Part shown: in pieces, positions 25,721 to 34,517 of the stretch
Layout: every line of letters starts with the position of its first letter
How positions within the stretch are numbered: the stretch's first letter is position 1
Assembly: GCA_934162365.1 (NCBI GenBank)
Contig: CAKPIK010000001.1
Location: forward strand, 1 to 64,000
Length of the DNA stretch: 64,000 bases
Direction: 5' to 3'
DNA from: an uncultured Clostridia bacterium
GTDB lineage: Bacteria > Bacillota > Clostridia > TANB77 > CAG-508
Notes under the pieces: generated by a model
The model's input: only the letters and a program-made list of their open reading frames with translations
Databases searched by the model: none
What the model was told of the DNA's origin: nothing
Position numbers and translations under genes: made by a program

Positions 25721-26923
25721 TTATTCAATTATTTCTGAAACTATACCAGAACCAACTGTTCTACCACCTTCACGTATAGCGAATCTTAATCCTTTTTCTA
25801 TAGCGATTGGTGTGATTAATTCGATAGTCATTGAAATGTTATCTCCTGGCATTACCATTTCTGTTCCTGCAGGTAATTCGATAACACCTGTAACGTCTGT
25901 TGTTCTGAAGTAGAATTGTGGTCTATATCCGTTGAAGAATGGTGTATGTCTTCCACCTTCTTCTTTAGTTAATACATAAACTTCTGATTTGAATTTTGTA
26001 TGTGGATGTATTGTTCCTGGTTTTGCTAAAACTTGACCTCTTTCGATGTCTTTTCTATCAACACCTCTTAATAGAACACCAATGTTGTCTCCAGCTTCTG
26101 CTTGATCTAATAATTTTCTGAACATTTCAACACCTGTAACAACTGTTTTAGAAGCTTCTGGTTTTAATCCAACCATTTCAACTTCGTCACCAACTTTTAC
26201 AACACCTCTTTCAACTCTACCTGTTGCAACTGTTCCTCTACCAGTAATTGTGAATACGTCTTCAACTGGCATTAAGAATGGTTCATCAACTGGTCTAGAT
26301 GGTGTTGGTATATAAGTATCAACAGCTTCCATTAATTCTTTCATACAAGCATATTCAGGAGCGTTTGGATCTGTAGATGTACTTTCTAGTACTTTTAATG
26401 AAGATCCTTTTATAACTGGTATTTCATCTCCTGGGAAATCGTAGCTAGATAATAAGTCTCTAACTTCCATTTCAACTAATTCTAATAATTCTGGATCGTC
26501 TACCATATCACATTTGTTTAGGTAAACAACTATATATTTAACACCAACTTGTCTAGCAAGTAATATATGCTCTCTTGTTTGAGGCATTGGTCCATCAGCT
26601 GCTGAAACAACTAATATAGCACCATCCATTTGAGCAGCACCTGTGATCATGTTTTTAACATAGTCAGCATGTCCTGGACAGTCAACGTGTGCATAGTGTC
26701 TATTTTCTGTTTCATATTCAACGTGAGCTGTATTGATTGTGATTCCTCTAGCTTTTTCTTCTGGAGCTCCGTCTATTTCATCGTAAGCTTCGAATTTAGC
26801 TTTTCCTAATAATGATAAATATTTTGTAATAGCGGCTGTTGTTGTTGTTTTTCCGTGGTCAACGTGACCAATTGTACCGATATTAACGTGTGGTTTTGTT
26901 CTTTCAAATTTAGCTTTTGCCAT
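25721..26923 (-). CDS. tuf: Elongation factor Tu
   Basis: GTPase that delivers aminoacyl-tRNA to the ribosome. The 400-aa protein has the P-loop GHVDHGKTT, the switch region ARGITINTAHVEYE, DCPGHADYVKNMITG, NKCDM and domain III ending IREGGRTVGSGIVSEIIE, fully canonical. SD AAAGGAGG precedes ATG. It ends the str operon but also has its own strong promoter in the 141-base gap after fusA, fitting its high demand. rpsJ does not follow, unlike most Firmicutes. Confidence 0.98.
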   Translation of the reverse strand: MAKAKFERTKPHVNIGTIGHVDHGKTTTTAAITKYLSLLGKAKFEAYDEIDGAPEEKARGITINTAHVEYETENRHYAHVDCPGHADYVKNMITGAAQMDGAILVVSAADGPMPQTREHILLARQVGVKYIVVYLNKCDMVDDPELLELVEMEVRDLLSSYDFPGDEIPVIKGSSLKVLESTSTDPNAPEYACMKELMEAVDTYIPTPSRPVDEPFLMPVEDVFTITGRGTVATGRVERGVVKVGDEVEMVGLKPEASKTVVTGVEMFRKLLDQAEAGDNIGVLLRGVDRKDIERGQVLAKPGTIHPHTKFKSEVYVLTKEEGGRHTPFFNGYRPQFYFRTTDVTGVIELPAGTEMVMPGDNISMTIELITPIAIEKGLRFAIREGGRTVGSGIVSEIIE

Positions 26924-26993
26924 TTTTGAATTCCTCCTTTAATTTTTTTATTTTATTTTTAAATTTAATAACTAAATATTAATTAGCAAGTGT

Positions 26994-27022
26994 ATTTTAT
27001 TACACATTTGCTTTTTTTGCAA
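26994..27022 (-). promoter_or_regulatory. Internal promoter of tuf
   Basis: TTGCAA (27017-27022), 17 bp, TAAAAT (26994-26999) on the minus strand, about 70 bases before the tuf start. Confidence 0.65.
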
Positions 27023-27064
27023 GAGATTTTGCATATTTTATAATAAAAATCCTTTTTATGAAGA

Positions 27065-29149
27065 TTAATCTTCTTTTTTAGCTCTAGAAGCTACAATGGC
27101 TTCAAATACTGATTTTGGAACTTCTTCATAGTGAGATGGTTCCATAGAGTATGTTCCTCTACCTTGAGTTTTTGAACGTAAGTCTGTTGCGTAACCAAAC
27201 ATTTCTGATAATGGCACGAATGCTCTTATTTCAGATGTTCCGTCAACTGTTTCCATACCTTCCATTCTTCCACGTCTTGAGTTTACATCTCCTATAACGT
27301 CTCCCATGTATTCCTCTGGAACTGTTATTTCAACTTTCATTATTGGTTCTAGAATTACAGCTTTTGCTTTTCTACATCCTTCTTTGAAAGCCATAGATCC
27401 TGCAATTTTGAAGGCCATTTCAGAAGAGTCAACATCATGGTAAGAACCATCAACTAATGTTGCTTTGAAGTCAATAACTGGATATCCAGCAAGTACACCG
27501 CCTTCAGCTGCTTCTCTAATTCCTTCTTCAACTGGTTTGATGTATTCTTTTGGAACAACACCACCAACTATTTTGCTTTCGAATTCAATTCCTGAACCTG
27601 GTTTTAATGGTTCCATTTCTAACCAAACGTGTCCATATTGTCCACGTCCACCAGATTGACGTATGAATTTTCCTTCTACTCTAACTGATTCTTTAATTGT
27701 TTCTTTGTAAGCAACTTGTGGTTTACCTACATTACATTCAACTTTGAATTCTCTTTTTAATCTATCAACAATTATGTCTAAGTGTAATTCACCCATACCA
27801 GCTATAATTGTTTGACCAGTTTCTTGATTTGTATAAGCTTTGAATGTTGGATCTTCTTCAGCAAGTTTTGCTAAAGCTATACCCATTTTTTCTTGAGCTG
27901 CTTTATCTTTTGGCTCAATTGCTATATCAATAACTGGGTCTGGAAATTCCATTGATTCTAGGATTATTGGATGGTTAGGATCGCATAATGTATTTCCTGT
28001 TGTAACCTCTTTTAATCCAACTGCTGCTGCTATATCTCCAGCATAAACTTTATCTATGTCTTCTCTGTGATTAGCATGCATTTGAAGAATTCTTCCTATT
28101 CTTTCTTTTTTATCTTTGCTTGAGTTTAAAACTGTTGAACCAGACTCTAATGTTCCTGAGTAAACTCTAAAGAAACATAGTTTTCCAACGAATGGGTCTG
28201 TAGCAATTTTAAATGCTAAAGCTGCAAATGGTTCTGAATCAGAAGTTTTAGCTTCTGTTTCTTTTCCATCTAAAGTTTCACCTTTAATATGTGGTATATC
28301 TAATGGTGATGGCATATAATCAACTATGTTGTTTAATAATTCTTGAACACCTTTGTTTTTGTATGAAGAACCACAACAAACTGGAACTATTTTATTTGCT
28401 ATTGTTCCAATTCTTAAGCCTTTTTTAATTTCAGCTTCTGTTAATTCTTCTCCTTCTAGGTATTTCATCATTAATTCTTCATCTTGATCACATGCAGCTT
28501 CTATCATAGCTGCTCTATATTCTTCAGCCATAGCTTTCATATCTTCTGGTATATCTGTTTCTTCAATTTCTTTTCCTAAATCATCTTTATGAATAAAGGC
28601 TCTCATTTTAATTAAATCAACTATACCTTGGAAATTATCTTCAGCTCCTATTGGTAATTGGATTGGAACTGCATTTGCTTTTAATCTATTCTTCAATTGA
28701 TCAACGCAAAGCATAAAGTTAGCTCCTGTTATATCCATTTTATTTACATATACCATTCTTGGAACTTGATATTTATCAGCTTGTCTCCAAACTGTTTCTG
28801 TTTGTGGTTGAACTCCACCTTTTGCAGCTAAAACTGTAACGGCACCATCAAGAACTTTTAAAGATCTTTGAACTTCAACTGTAAAGTCAACGTGACCTGG
28901 AGTATCGATAATATTTATTCTATTACCATTCCAGAAACATGTTGTAGCAGCAGAAGTAATTGTTATACCTCTTTCTTGCTCTTGTTCCATCCAGTCCATT
29001 GTAGCTGCGCCTTCGTGAACTTCACCTATTTTATGTGTTTTACCTGTATAGAATAGTATTCTTTCTGTTGTTGTTGTTTTTCCTGCATCTATATGTGCAA
29101 CTATTCCTATATTTCTTGTTTTTTCTAACGAATAAGCTCTTTCAGCCAC
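27065..29149 (-). CDS. fusA: Elongation factor G
   Basis: Translocation GTPase, 694 aa. It has AHIDAGKTTTTERILFYTG (P-loop), the switch ERGITITSAATTC, DTPGHVDFTVEV, NKMD, and the domain IV tip GGVVPKEYIKPVEEGI with downstream VDGSYHDVDSSEMAF, as in bacterial EF-G. Start codon is GTG at 29147-29149 after AAGGAGG with 7-base spacing. It follows rpsG by 44 bases in the str operon. Confidence 0.98.
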   Translation of the reverse strand: MAERAYSLEKTRNIGIVAHIDAGKTTTTERILFYTGKTHKIGEVHEGAATMDWMEQEQERGITITSAATTCFWNGNRINIIDTPGHVDFTVEVQRSLKVLDGAVTVLAAKGGVQPQTETVWRQADKYQVPRMVYVNKMDITGANFMLCVDQLKNRLKANAVPIQLPIGAEDNFQGIVDLIKMRAFIHKDDLGKEIEETDIPEDMKAMAEEYRAAMIEAACDQDEELMMKYLEGEELTEAEIKKGLRIGTIANKIVPVCCGSSYKNKGVQELLNNIVDYMPSPLDIPHIKGETLDGKETEAKTSDSEPFAALAFKIATDPFVGKLCFFRVYSGTLESGSTVLNSSKDKKERIGRILQMHANHREDIDKVYAGDIAAAVGLKEVTTGNTLCDPNHPIILESMEFPDPVIDIAIEPKDKAAQEKMGIALAKLAEEDPTFKAYTNQETGQTIIAGMGELHLDIIVDRLKREFKVECNVGKPQVAYKETIKESVRVEGKFIRQSGGRGQYGHVWLEMEPLKPGSGIEFESKIVGGVVPKEYIKPVEEGIREAAEGGVLAGYPVIDFKATLVDGSYHDVDSSEMAFKIAGSMAFKEGCRKAKAVILEPIMKVEITVPEEYMGDVIGDVNSRRGRMEGMETVDGTSEIRAFVPLSEMFGYATDLRSKTQGRGTYSMEPSHYEEVPKSVFEAIVASRAKKED

Positions 29150-29193
29150 GGATTTATCCTCCTTTTTATATTTTATTTCATTGGTTGTATTTT

Positions 29194-29664
29194 TTAGAAT
29201 TTGTAGTGTGCAAAAGCTTTATTAGCTTCAGCCATTCTATGTGTATCTTCTTTCTTCTTGTATGCTCCACCGTTTTGGTTTGTAGCATCAATTATTTCAC
29301 CAGCTAATTTTTCTGCCATTGTTTTTTCATTTCTCTTTCTTGCATAAGTAACAAGCCATCTTAGACCTAAAGTTTGTCTTCTTTCAGCTCTAATTTCTAA
29401 TGGAACTTGGTATGTAGCTCCACCAACTCTTCTTGCTTTTACTTCAAGAACAGGCATTATATTATTTAAAGCTGTTTCAAATACTTCTAATGGTTCTTTT
29501 TGCTCTTTTTCTTTTATGATATCAAATGCACCATAAACGATTTTTTGAGCAACTGATTTTTTACCATCTAACATTATGTTGTTAATTAATTTTGTAACAA
29601 CTTTGCTATTGTAAATTGGATCTGGTAATACATCTCTTTTTGCTATATATCCTTTTCTTGGCAC
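29194..29664 (-). CDS. rpsG: 30S ribosomal protein S7
   Basis: Primary binder of the 16S rRNA 3' domain, 156 aa. It has the conserved MPRKGYIAKRDVLPDPIYNS start, VGGATYQVPLEIRAERRQTLGLRWL and the KKEDTHRMAEANKAFAHYKF end. ATG 29664 follows a GGAGTG SD. An unusually long 268-base gap separates it from rpsL; in E. coli S7 represses translation from the rpsL-rpsG intercistronic region, and the gap here has foldable segments. Confidence 0.98.
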   Translation of the reverse strand: MPRKGYIAKRDVLPDPIYNSKVVTKLINNIMLDGKKSVAQKIVYGAFDIIKEKEQKEPLEVFETALNNIMPVLEVKARRVGGATYQVPLEIRAERRQTLGLRWLVTYARKRNEKTMAEKLAGEIIDATNQNGGAYKKKEDTHRMAEANKAFAHYKF

Positions 29665-29932
29665 TATTCTTCACTCCTTTTTTTGAAATTAGAGGTTAGA
29701 TATTAATTTAATCTTTCCTCTTTTTTGAGTGCTTATAAAAACACTCTTAAGTTACTCTGGAAACCTCTTGTTTCCCGTATAGTGCTATATCTATTCTAAA
29801 TTTAAGTACCCTTAAATTAGTAAGTTAGCACCATAAAAAATTAATAGCTAATAGTAAATAGTTAATAATTACTTTTGTGTTCAATATTAACTATTCATTT
29901 TTCACTATTCACTGACCTAAAACAAACTTTGT
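29665..29932 (-). other. rpsL-rpsG intercistronic region with hairpins and low-complexity repeat
   Basis: No gene is seen. On the minus strand the half nearest rpsG can form GAGTG/CACTC, GGAAAC/GTTTCC and GGTGCTA/TAGCACT stems. The half nearest rpsL is a degenerate repeat of TTAATAGTTAATAGTGAATAGTGAA type, with ACTATT/AATAGT units in both directions. It may be an S7 control site plus inserted low-complexity DNA; both readings are inference. Confidence 0.4.
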
Positions 29933-30346
29933 TTATTTTTTAGGTCTCTTTGCTCCATATTTAGAACGCGCTTGCATTCTATCTTTAACACCAGCTGTAT
30001 CTAATGTTCCTCTAATTATATGGTATCTAACACCAGGTAAGTCTTTTACCCTACCACCTCTTATTAAAACAACACTGTGTTCTTGTAAGTTGTGTCCTAT
30101 ACCAGGAATGTATGATGTTACTTCATAACCATTAGATAATCTAACCCTTGCAACTTTTCTTAAAGCTGAGTTTGGTTTTTTAGGTGTAACTGTTTTTACT
30201 ACTGTACAAACTCCTCTTTTTTGTGGAGATCTTGCATCTGTTAATTTTTTCTTTCTTGAGTTAAAACCATGTTGTAAAGCAGGTGCTGTAGATTTTGCTT
30301 TAGTAGTACTTCTTCCTTTTCTTACTAATTGATTAATTGTTGGCAC
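29933..30346 (-). CDS. rpsL: 30S ribosomal protein S12
   Basis: Decoding-centre protein, 137 aa. It has KSTAPALQHGFNSRKKK, the TPKKPNSALRKVARVRLSNG loop that contacts the A site, and GHNLQEHSVVLIRGGRVKDLPGVRYH. The lysines and proline of the TPKKPNSA loop are wild type for streptomycin response. Start is GTG at 30344-30346 after GGAGGTG. It opens the str operon, preceded by a strong promoter; no rpoC or L7Ae-like gene lies upstream, so the usual rpoBC link is broken. Confidence 0.98.
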   Translation of the reverse strand: MPTINQLVRKGRSTTKAKSTAPALQHGFNSRKKKLTDARSPQKRGVCTVVKTVTPKKPNSALRKVARVRLSNGYEVTSYIPGIGHNLQEHSVVLIRGGRVKDLPGVRYHIIRGTLDTAGVKDRMQARSKYGAKRPKK

Positions 30347-30415
30347 TTAAATTTCACCTCCTAAATTTTTATTTGTTATTTCATAATATATAACTTCATA
30401 CAAAATAACTATTAT

Positions 30416-30444
30416 ATTATACTATTTCAAATATAAAAAGTCAA
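30416..30444 (-). promoter_or_regulatory. Promoter of the str operon
   Basis: TTGACT (30439-30444), 17 bp, TATAAT (30416-30421) on the minus strand. It is back to back with the promoter of the 55-aa gene, the two -35 boxes being 33 bp apart. Confidence 0.9.
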
Positions 30445-30477
30445 GACTTTTCTTACGGATTTAAGCATTTTATTGTA

Positions 30478-30506
30478 TTGACTTTTTTTGTCGATTATTG
30501 TATAAT
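30478..30506 (+). promoter_or_regulatory. Promoter of the 55-aa gene
   Basis: TTGACT (30478-30483), 17 bp, TATAAT (30501-30506). The spacer contains TTTGTCGAT, close to a Spo0A box. Confidence 0.88.
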
Positions 30507-30556
30507 AAGTTTACTTTTCTAAACAGAAAAGAATATTTTTTACGGGGGAATTTTTA

Positions 30557-30724
30557 ATGATTCATTTGCAAGCACCATCAGGCAAGACACTCCACACCGA
30601 CTTGACTCCTCAAATTGATGAAATCCTACAATCTGAAGGATTTAAGTGGTTTGAACCATTAAAAGGCACTGTTGTTATATCAGAAAATGCCTTTAAGCAA
30701 ATCGATTTATTAATCAGCCCATAA
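30557..30724 (+). CDS. Orphan 55-aa protein of unknown function
   Basis: An ATG at 30557 preceded by GGGGGAA opens a 55-codon frame ending in TAA at 30722-30724. The product starts MIHLQAPSGKTLHTDLTPQI and contains SEGFKWFEPLKGTVVISENAF; no membrane segment or cysteine. I do not recognise it. A near-consensus promoter 50 bases upstream and a hairpin terminator 25 bases downstream argue that it is an expressed, self-contained gene. Codons are unusually rich in C at the third position (CTC, CAC, ACC, GAC, GGC, ATC, AGC) compared with neighbours. In this and in its layout it parallels the 64-aa gene at 2.2 kb, though the proteins are not similar. Confidence 0.65.
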   Translation: MIHLQAPSGKTLHTDLTPQIDEILQSEGFKWFEPLKGTVVISENAFKQIDLLISP

Positions 30725-30748
30725 ATAAGCTAAATTTTAGCATATAAA

Positions 30749-30786
30749 CAAAAAGAGATACATTATAAAATGTATCTCTTTTTGTT
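30749..30786. terminator. Bidirectional terminator between the 55-aa gene and smc
   Basis: AAAAAGAGATACATT-type stem with AATGTATCTCTTTTT, short A-rich loop, A and T runs on both sides. Confidence 0.9.
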
Positions 30787-33700
30787 TATTTTAATTTCAT
30801 TGATAACAATTTAGATATTCCATTCTCTTCCATAGTTATTCCATACACTGTGTCTGCCGCTTCCATTGTTCCTTTTCTATGTGTAATTACTAAAAATTGC
30901 GTATTATTTGTGAATTTCTTTAAATATTCTGCATATCTATAAACATTAACATCATCAAGAGCTGCTTCAATTTCGTCAAGTACACAAAATGGTGATGGAT
31001 TTATTTTTAATATCGCAAAAAGTAATGCAATAGCAGTAAATGCCTTTTCTCCTCCTGATAAAAGTGTCATGTTTTGAAGTTTCTTTCCTGGTGGTTGAAC
31101 ATTAATGTCAATTCCGCATTCTAATATATTCTCAGAATCTGTTAAGGTTAATTGTGCTTTTCCACCGCCAAACAATTCTTTAAATACTTCTCCAAAATTT
31201 TTATTAATTATCTCAAATTGTTTAGCAAATTGATCTTTCATAATATTAGTCATATCTTGAATAACTTTTTTAAGTTTTGTTATTCCATTTTCTAAATCTA
31301 GTCTTTGTTCACACATAAAATCATATCTTTGCTTTGTATTATTATATTCATCAATACTATCAACATTTATGCTTCCCAAATCTTTTATTTTACTTCTTAA
31401 GCTATTAACTTTTTTAGTTGTCTCTGTAATATTTTCAGGTTTAGTATAATCTTGCACATTATTAGGAGTAAGTTCATATTCTTCCCATAACTTAGAAACA
31501 ACCGCTTCTATATCTTGCTCTAGTTTAGTTTTCTTAACATCAATTTTTAATAGTTGTTCTTTTAGTCCATCTAGCACTTCAATTTGAGCAGTAAACTCAT
31601 TTTCTTGTTTGCTAAGTTCATTATTTTTCTCTACTCTTTTTTGTTTTAATTCTACAACTTTTGAACTACTATTATTTACAGCTAAATTAATTTCTTCTAT
31701 TTGTTCTTTTAATTGTGATATCTTAGTTTCCAAGTCAACATTATCTTGATTAATTGCATCTTTTTGATTTAATTTGTTTTCTATACTTAAGTTATTATTA
31801 TTTATATCTTGATTTATTCTTTCGACCATCTCATCAATTGAAGCCTCAGATTCGTCAAAAGATGATACAGATATCTTTAAGTTTGTAACATCCATATTTA
31901 AATCATCGATATATCTTTGATTATCTTTGTTTAGATTAGCAAATTGTTCAATTATTCCATTTAATTTAGAGTTCTCTTCTAGTATGTTTTGAATATCTTG
32001 TTCTTCTTTTTCTTTATTTTCTATATTCTCATTTTTTTGTTTTTCTAATTCTACTTTTTCTGTTTTTAACTTTTCAAGTCTATTTTCAAGTTTTTGTATG
32101 TTTTCTTCAACAGCTACTATCTTTTGCTTATCTGTTGCATACACTATATCTATATCTTGTAAGTTTTTCTCTAATCCTGTTATTTCTTCTAAAACATCTT
32201 CTGTAGAATTTATATATTCTTCTTTTTCAGCTTCAATTTTTTCTATTTTAGATTTTAACTTTGAAAGTTCCTTCTTTAAATCTTCAATTTCTCTTGCTCT
32301 ACCTAAAATATTTACAGTTTTTTGTGCAACTGATCCACCTGTTATTGCACCAGATGGATTTATTAAATCACCTTTTAAAGTTACTATTCTAAAAGAATAA
32401 CTGTTTTGTTTAGCAAGTGCAATAGCAGTATCCATATCATCTACAATTATGGTTTTTCCAAGCAAACTGAAAACAATTTGCTCATATTTTTTATCAAATT
32501 TCACTAAATCTGCCGCAATACCAATAATTCCTGTAATTCCCTTTGCACTATATTTGTCTATTTTTTTGCCTTTTACAGATGCAATTGGTAAGAAAGATGC
32601 TCTTCCTAAATTGTTATTTCTTAGATATTCAACCATTTTTTTTGCATCGTTTTCTGTATCTGTTACTATATTTTGTGCAGCAGCTCCTAGTGCCATTTCT
32701 ATTGCAGTTTCATATTCTTTAGGTGAATTTATTATATTAGCTAAAACTCCATGTGAACCTTTTTTTAATGTTGCATCTTTATCACAACCAAGTAGTAAAG
32801 ATTTAACACTTTTTATATATCCTTCTTTTTCTCTTTCTGTTTCTTGAAGAAATTTTAGTCTTGATTCTTTAATTCTATATTCTGATGAAAGTGTATTTAT
32901 TTGTTCATCAAATTTTTTAATTTTCCCTTCTGCTTCTTCTTTTCTAGTTATTATGCTATCAAGTTGTTTTTTGGCTTCATTTCTCTTAGCTTCTATTTCA
33001 TAAAAAGTTTTAGATATTTCTTCTTTAGTTAGTCTTGTGCTATCTAGTTCTGAAATTCCTAAATCAATTTCAGCATTCAATTGTTTTTTACGTTTTTCTA
33101 TATTTTCTAAATTAGCTTCTATTGTGCTAATATTAGCTGTTTTTTCATATCTTAAATCTGTATTTGTCTCAACTTGTTTTTTCTTTTCTTCTATCTCTAA
33201 TTCTTTATCTGATAGTTTTTTTGTTAAATCTTCAAGTTCTTTCTCTTTTTCATCTAATTCTTTTTGAAATTTCTCTTTATTAGAGAATAAATTAGTTTTC
33301 TTTTCTAATTTTAATTTTTTCTCTTCTTCTAATTCCGTATTTCTATTTTTTATTTCTTCAATTTCTTTATCAAATCTGCTAAAATTGTCTTTATTATTAG
33401 AAATTCTTTCTTCTGAAACTTTTATTTCAGAGTTAATTCTTTCAATTTCTTTTTCACTTTCAAAGCCAATATTTTGCATGCTTTCTATTTCATTAGTAAT
33501 ACTATCTATTTCTTGCTTTAATTTTTCTTTTAATCCTGTAATTTCTTCTAACTTGCTTGTAGCTTGATCATTATCATTTTTTAAAATTTCTTCATCTTCA
33601 ACAATTTTTTCTAGTTTTTCTTTATATGAATTTATATTGTATATAAATAAACCAATTTCTATACTTTTTAATTCTTCTCTTAAGTTTAAGAATTTCTTTG

Positions 33701-34334
33701 CCTTTTCAGATTGAGCTTTTAGTGGCTCAATATTAGCTTCTATTTCAGCTAGTATATCATTTATTCTTAACAAATTAAGTTTTGTATGTTCAAGCTTTTT
33801 TTCTGCCTCTGCTTTTCTAACTCTATATTTTACAACTCCTGCTGCTTCTTCAAAAATATGTCTTCTATCTTCTGATTTATTACTTAAAATTTCATCTATC
33901 TTTCCTTGTCCTATTATTGAATATCCATCTTTTCCAATACCTGTATCCATAAATAATTCTAATACATCTTTTAATCTGCAAGGAGTTTTATTTATATAAT
34001 AACCAGACTCACCACTTCTATATAATTTTCTTGTTACAACAACTTCATTATATTCAACTGGAAGTCTTGAGTCGGAATTGTCAAACACTAAAGAAGCCTC
34101 TGCAAAACCTAAAGACTTTCTATTTTGAGTACCAGCAAAAATAACATCCTCGGATTTTGCTCCTCTTAGGGATTTCATACTTTGCTCTCCAAGCACCCAT
34201 CTTATTGCATCTGAAATATTACTTTTACCTGAACCATTAGGTCCAATAACAGTAGTAATTCCAGGCATAAATTCTAATACTGTTTTATCTGCAAATGATT
34301 TAAAACCTTGCATTTCTAATCTTTTTAAATACAT
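30786..34334 (-). CDS. smc: Chromosome segregation protein SMC
   Basis: Subunit of the SMC-ScpAB condensin, 1182 aa. The N-terminal head has GFKSFADKTVLEF and Walker A GPNGSGKSN; two long coiled coils flank the hinge (about 510-680, with GVLANII and GAAAQNIVTDTENDAKKM); the C-terminal head has the signature LLSGGEKAFTAIALLFAI and Walker B CVLDEIEAALDD. Size is typical. The ATG at 34334 is chosen, 7 bases after AAAGGTG, rather than a GTG three codons upstream that lies inside the SD. In many Firmicutes smc is next to rnc and ftsY; here rnc is about 10 kb away. Confidence 0.96.
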   Translation of the reverse strand: MYLKRLEMQGFKSFADKTVLEFMPGITTVIGPNGSGKSNISDAIRWVLGEQSMKSLRGAKSEDVIFAGTQNRKSLGFAEASLVFDNSDSRLPVEYNEVVVTRKLYRSGESGYYINKTPCRLKDVLELFMDTGIGKDGYSIIGQGKIDEILSNKSEDRRHIFEEAAGVVKYRVRKAEAEKKLEHTKLNLLRINDILAEIEANIEPLKAQSEKAKKFLNLREELKSIEIGLFIYNINSYKEKLEKIVEDEEILKNDNDQATSKLEEITGLKEKLKQEIDSITNEIESMQNIGFESEKEIERINSEIKVSEERISNNKDNFSRFDKEIEEIKNRNTELEEEKKLKLEKKTNLFSNKEKFQKELDEKEKELEDLTKKLSDKELEIEEKKKQVETNTDLRYEKTANISTIEANLENIEKRKKQLNAEIDLGISELDSTRLTKEEISKTFYEIEAKRNEAKKQLDSIITRKEEAEGKIKKFDEQINTLSSEYRIKESRLKFLQETEREKEGYIKSVKSLLLGCDKDATLKKGSHGVLANIINSPKEYETAIEMALGAAAQNIVTDTENDAKKMVEYLRNNNLGRASFLPIASVKGKKIDKYSAKGITGIIGIAADLVKFDKKYEQIVFSLLGKTIIVDDMDTAIALAKQNSYSFRIVTLKGDLINPSGAITGGSVAQKTVNILGRAREIEDLKKELSKLKSKIEKIEAEKEEYINSTEDVLEEITGLEKNLQDIDIVYATDKQKIVAVEENIQKLENRLEKLKTEKVELEKQKNENIENKEKEEQDIQNILEENSKLNGIIEQFANLNKDNQRYIDDLNMDVTNLKISVSSFDESEASIDEMVERINQDINNNNLSIENKLNQKDAINQDNVDLETKISQLKEQIEEINLAVNNSSSKVVELKQKRVEKNNELSKQENEFTAQIEVLDGLKEQLLKIDVKKTKLEQDIEAVVSKLWEEYELTPNNVQDYTKPENITETTKKVNSLRSKIKDLGSINVDSIDEYNNTKQRYDFMCEQRLDLENGITKLKKVIQDMTNIMKDQFAKQFEIINKNFGEVFKELFGGGKAQLTLTDSENILECGIDINVQPPGKKLQNMTLLSGGEKAFTAIALLFAILKINPSPFCVLDEIEAALDDVNVYRYAEYLKKFTNNTQFLVITHRKGTMEAADTVYGITMEENGISKLLSMKLK

Positions 34335-34471
34335 CTTTTTCACCTTTTATTTGTACAATATGTTCTATAATATATTAAAAAGCCAAAAAATACAAGATTT
34401 TTTTTAATTTTTGTTTCAAATTGTCAACAGGAACAGTTTTTTTGCATTTAGTTATAGTTCAAAAATTTTTC

Positions 34472-34500
34472 TTGACTTTTTCTTATTTTATTTATATATT
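34472..34500 (+). promoter_or_regulatory. Promoter of the HD-GYP gene
   Basis: TTGACT (34472-34477), 17 bp, TATATT (34495-34500), 17 bases before the ATG. Confidence 0.75.
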
Positions 34501-34517
34501 TATATTAGGTGATACCA

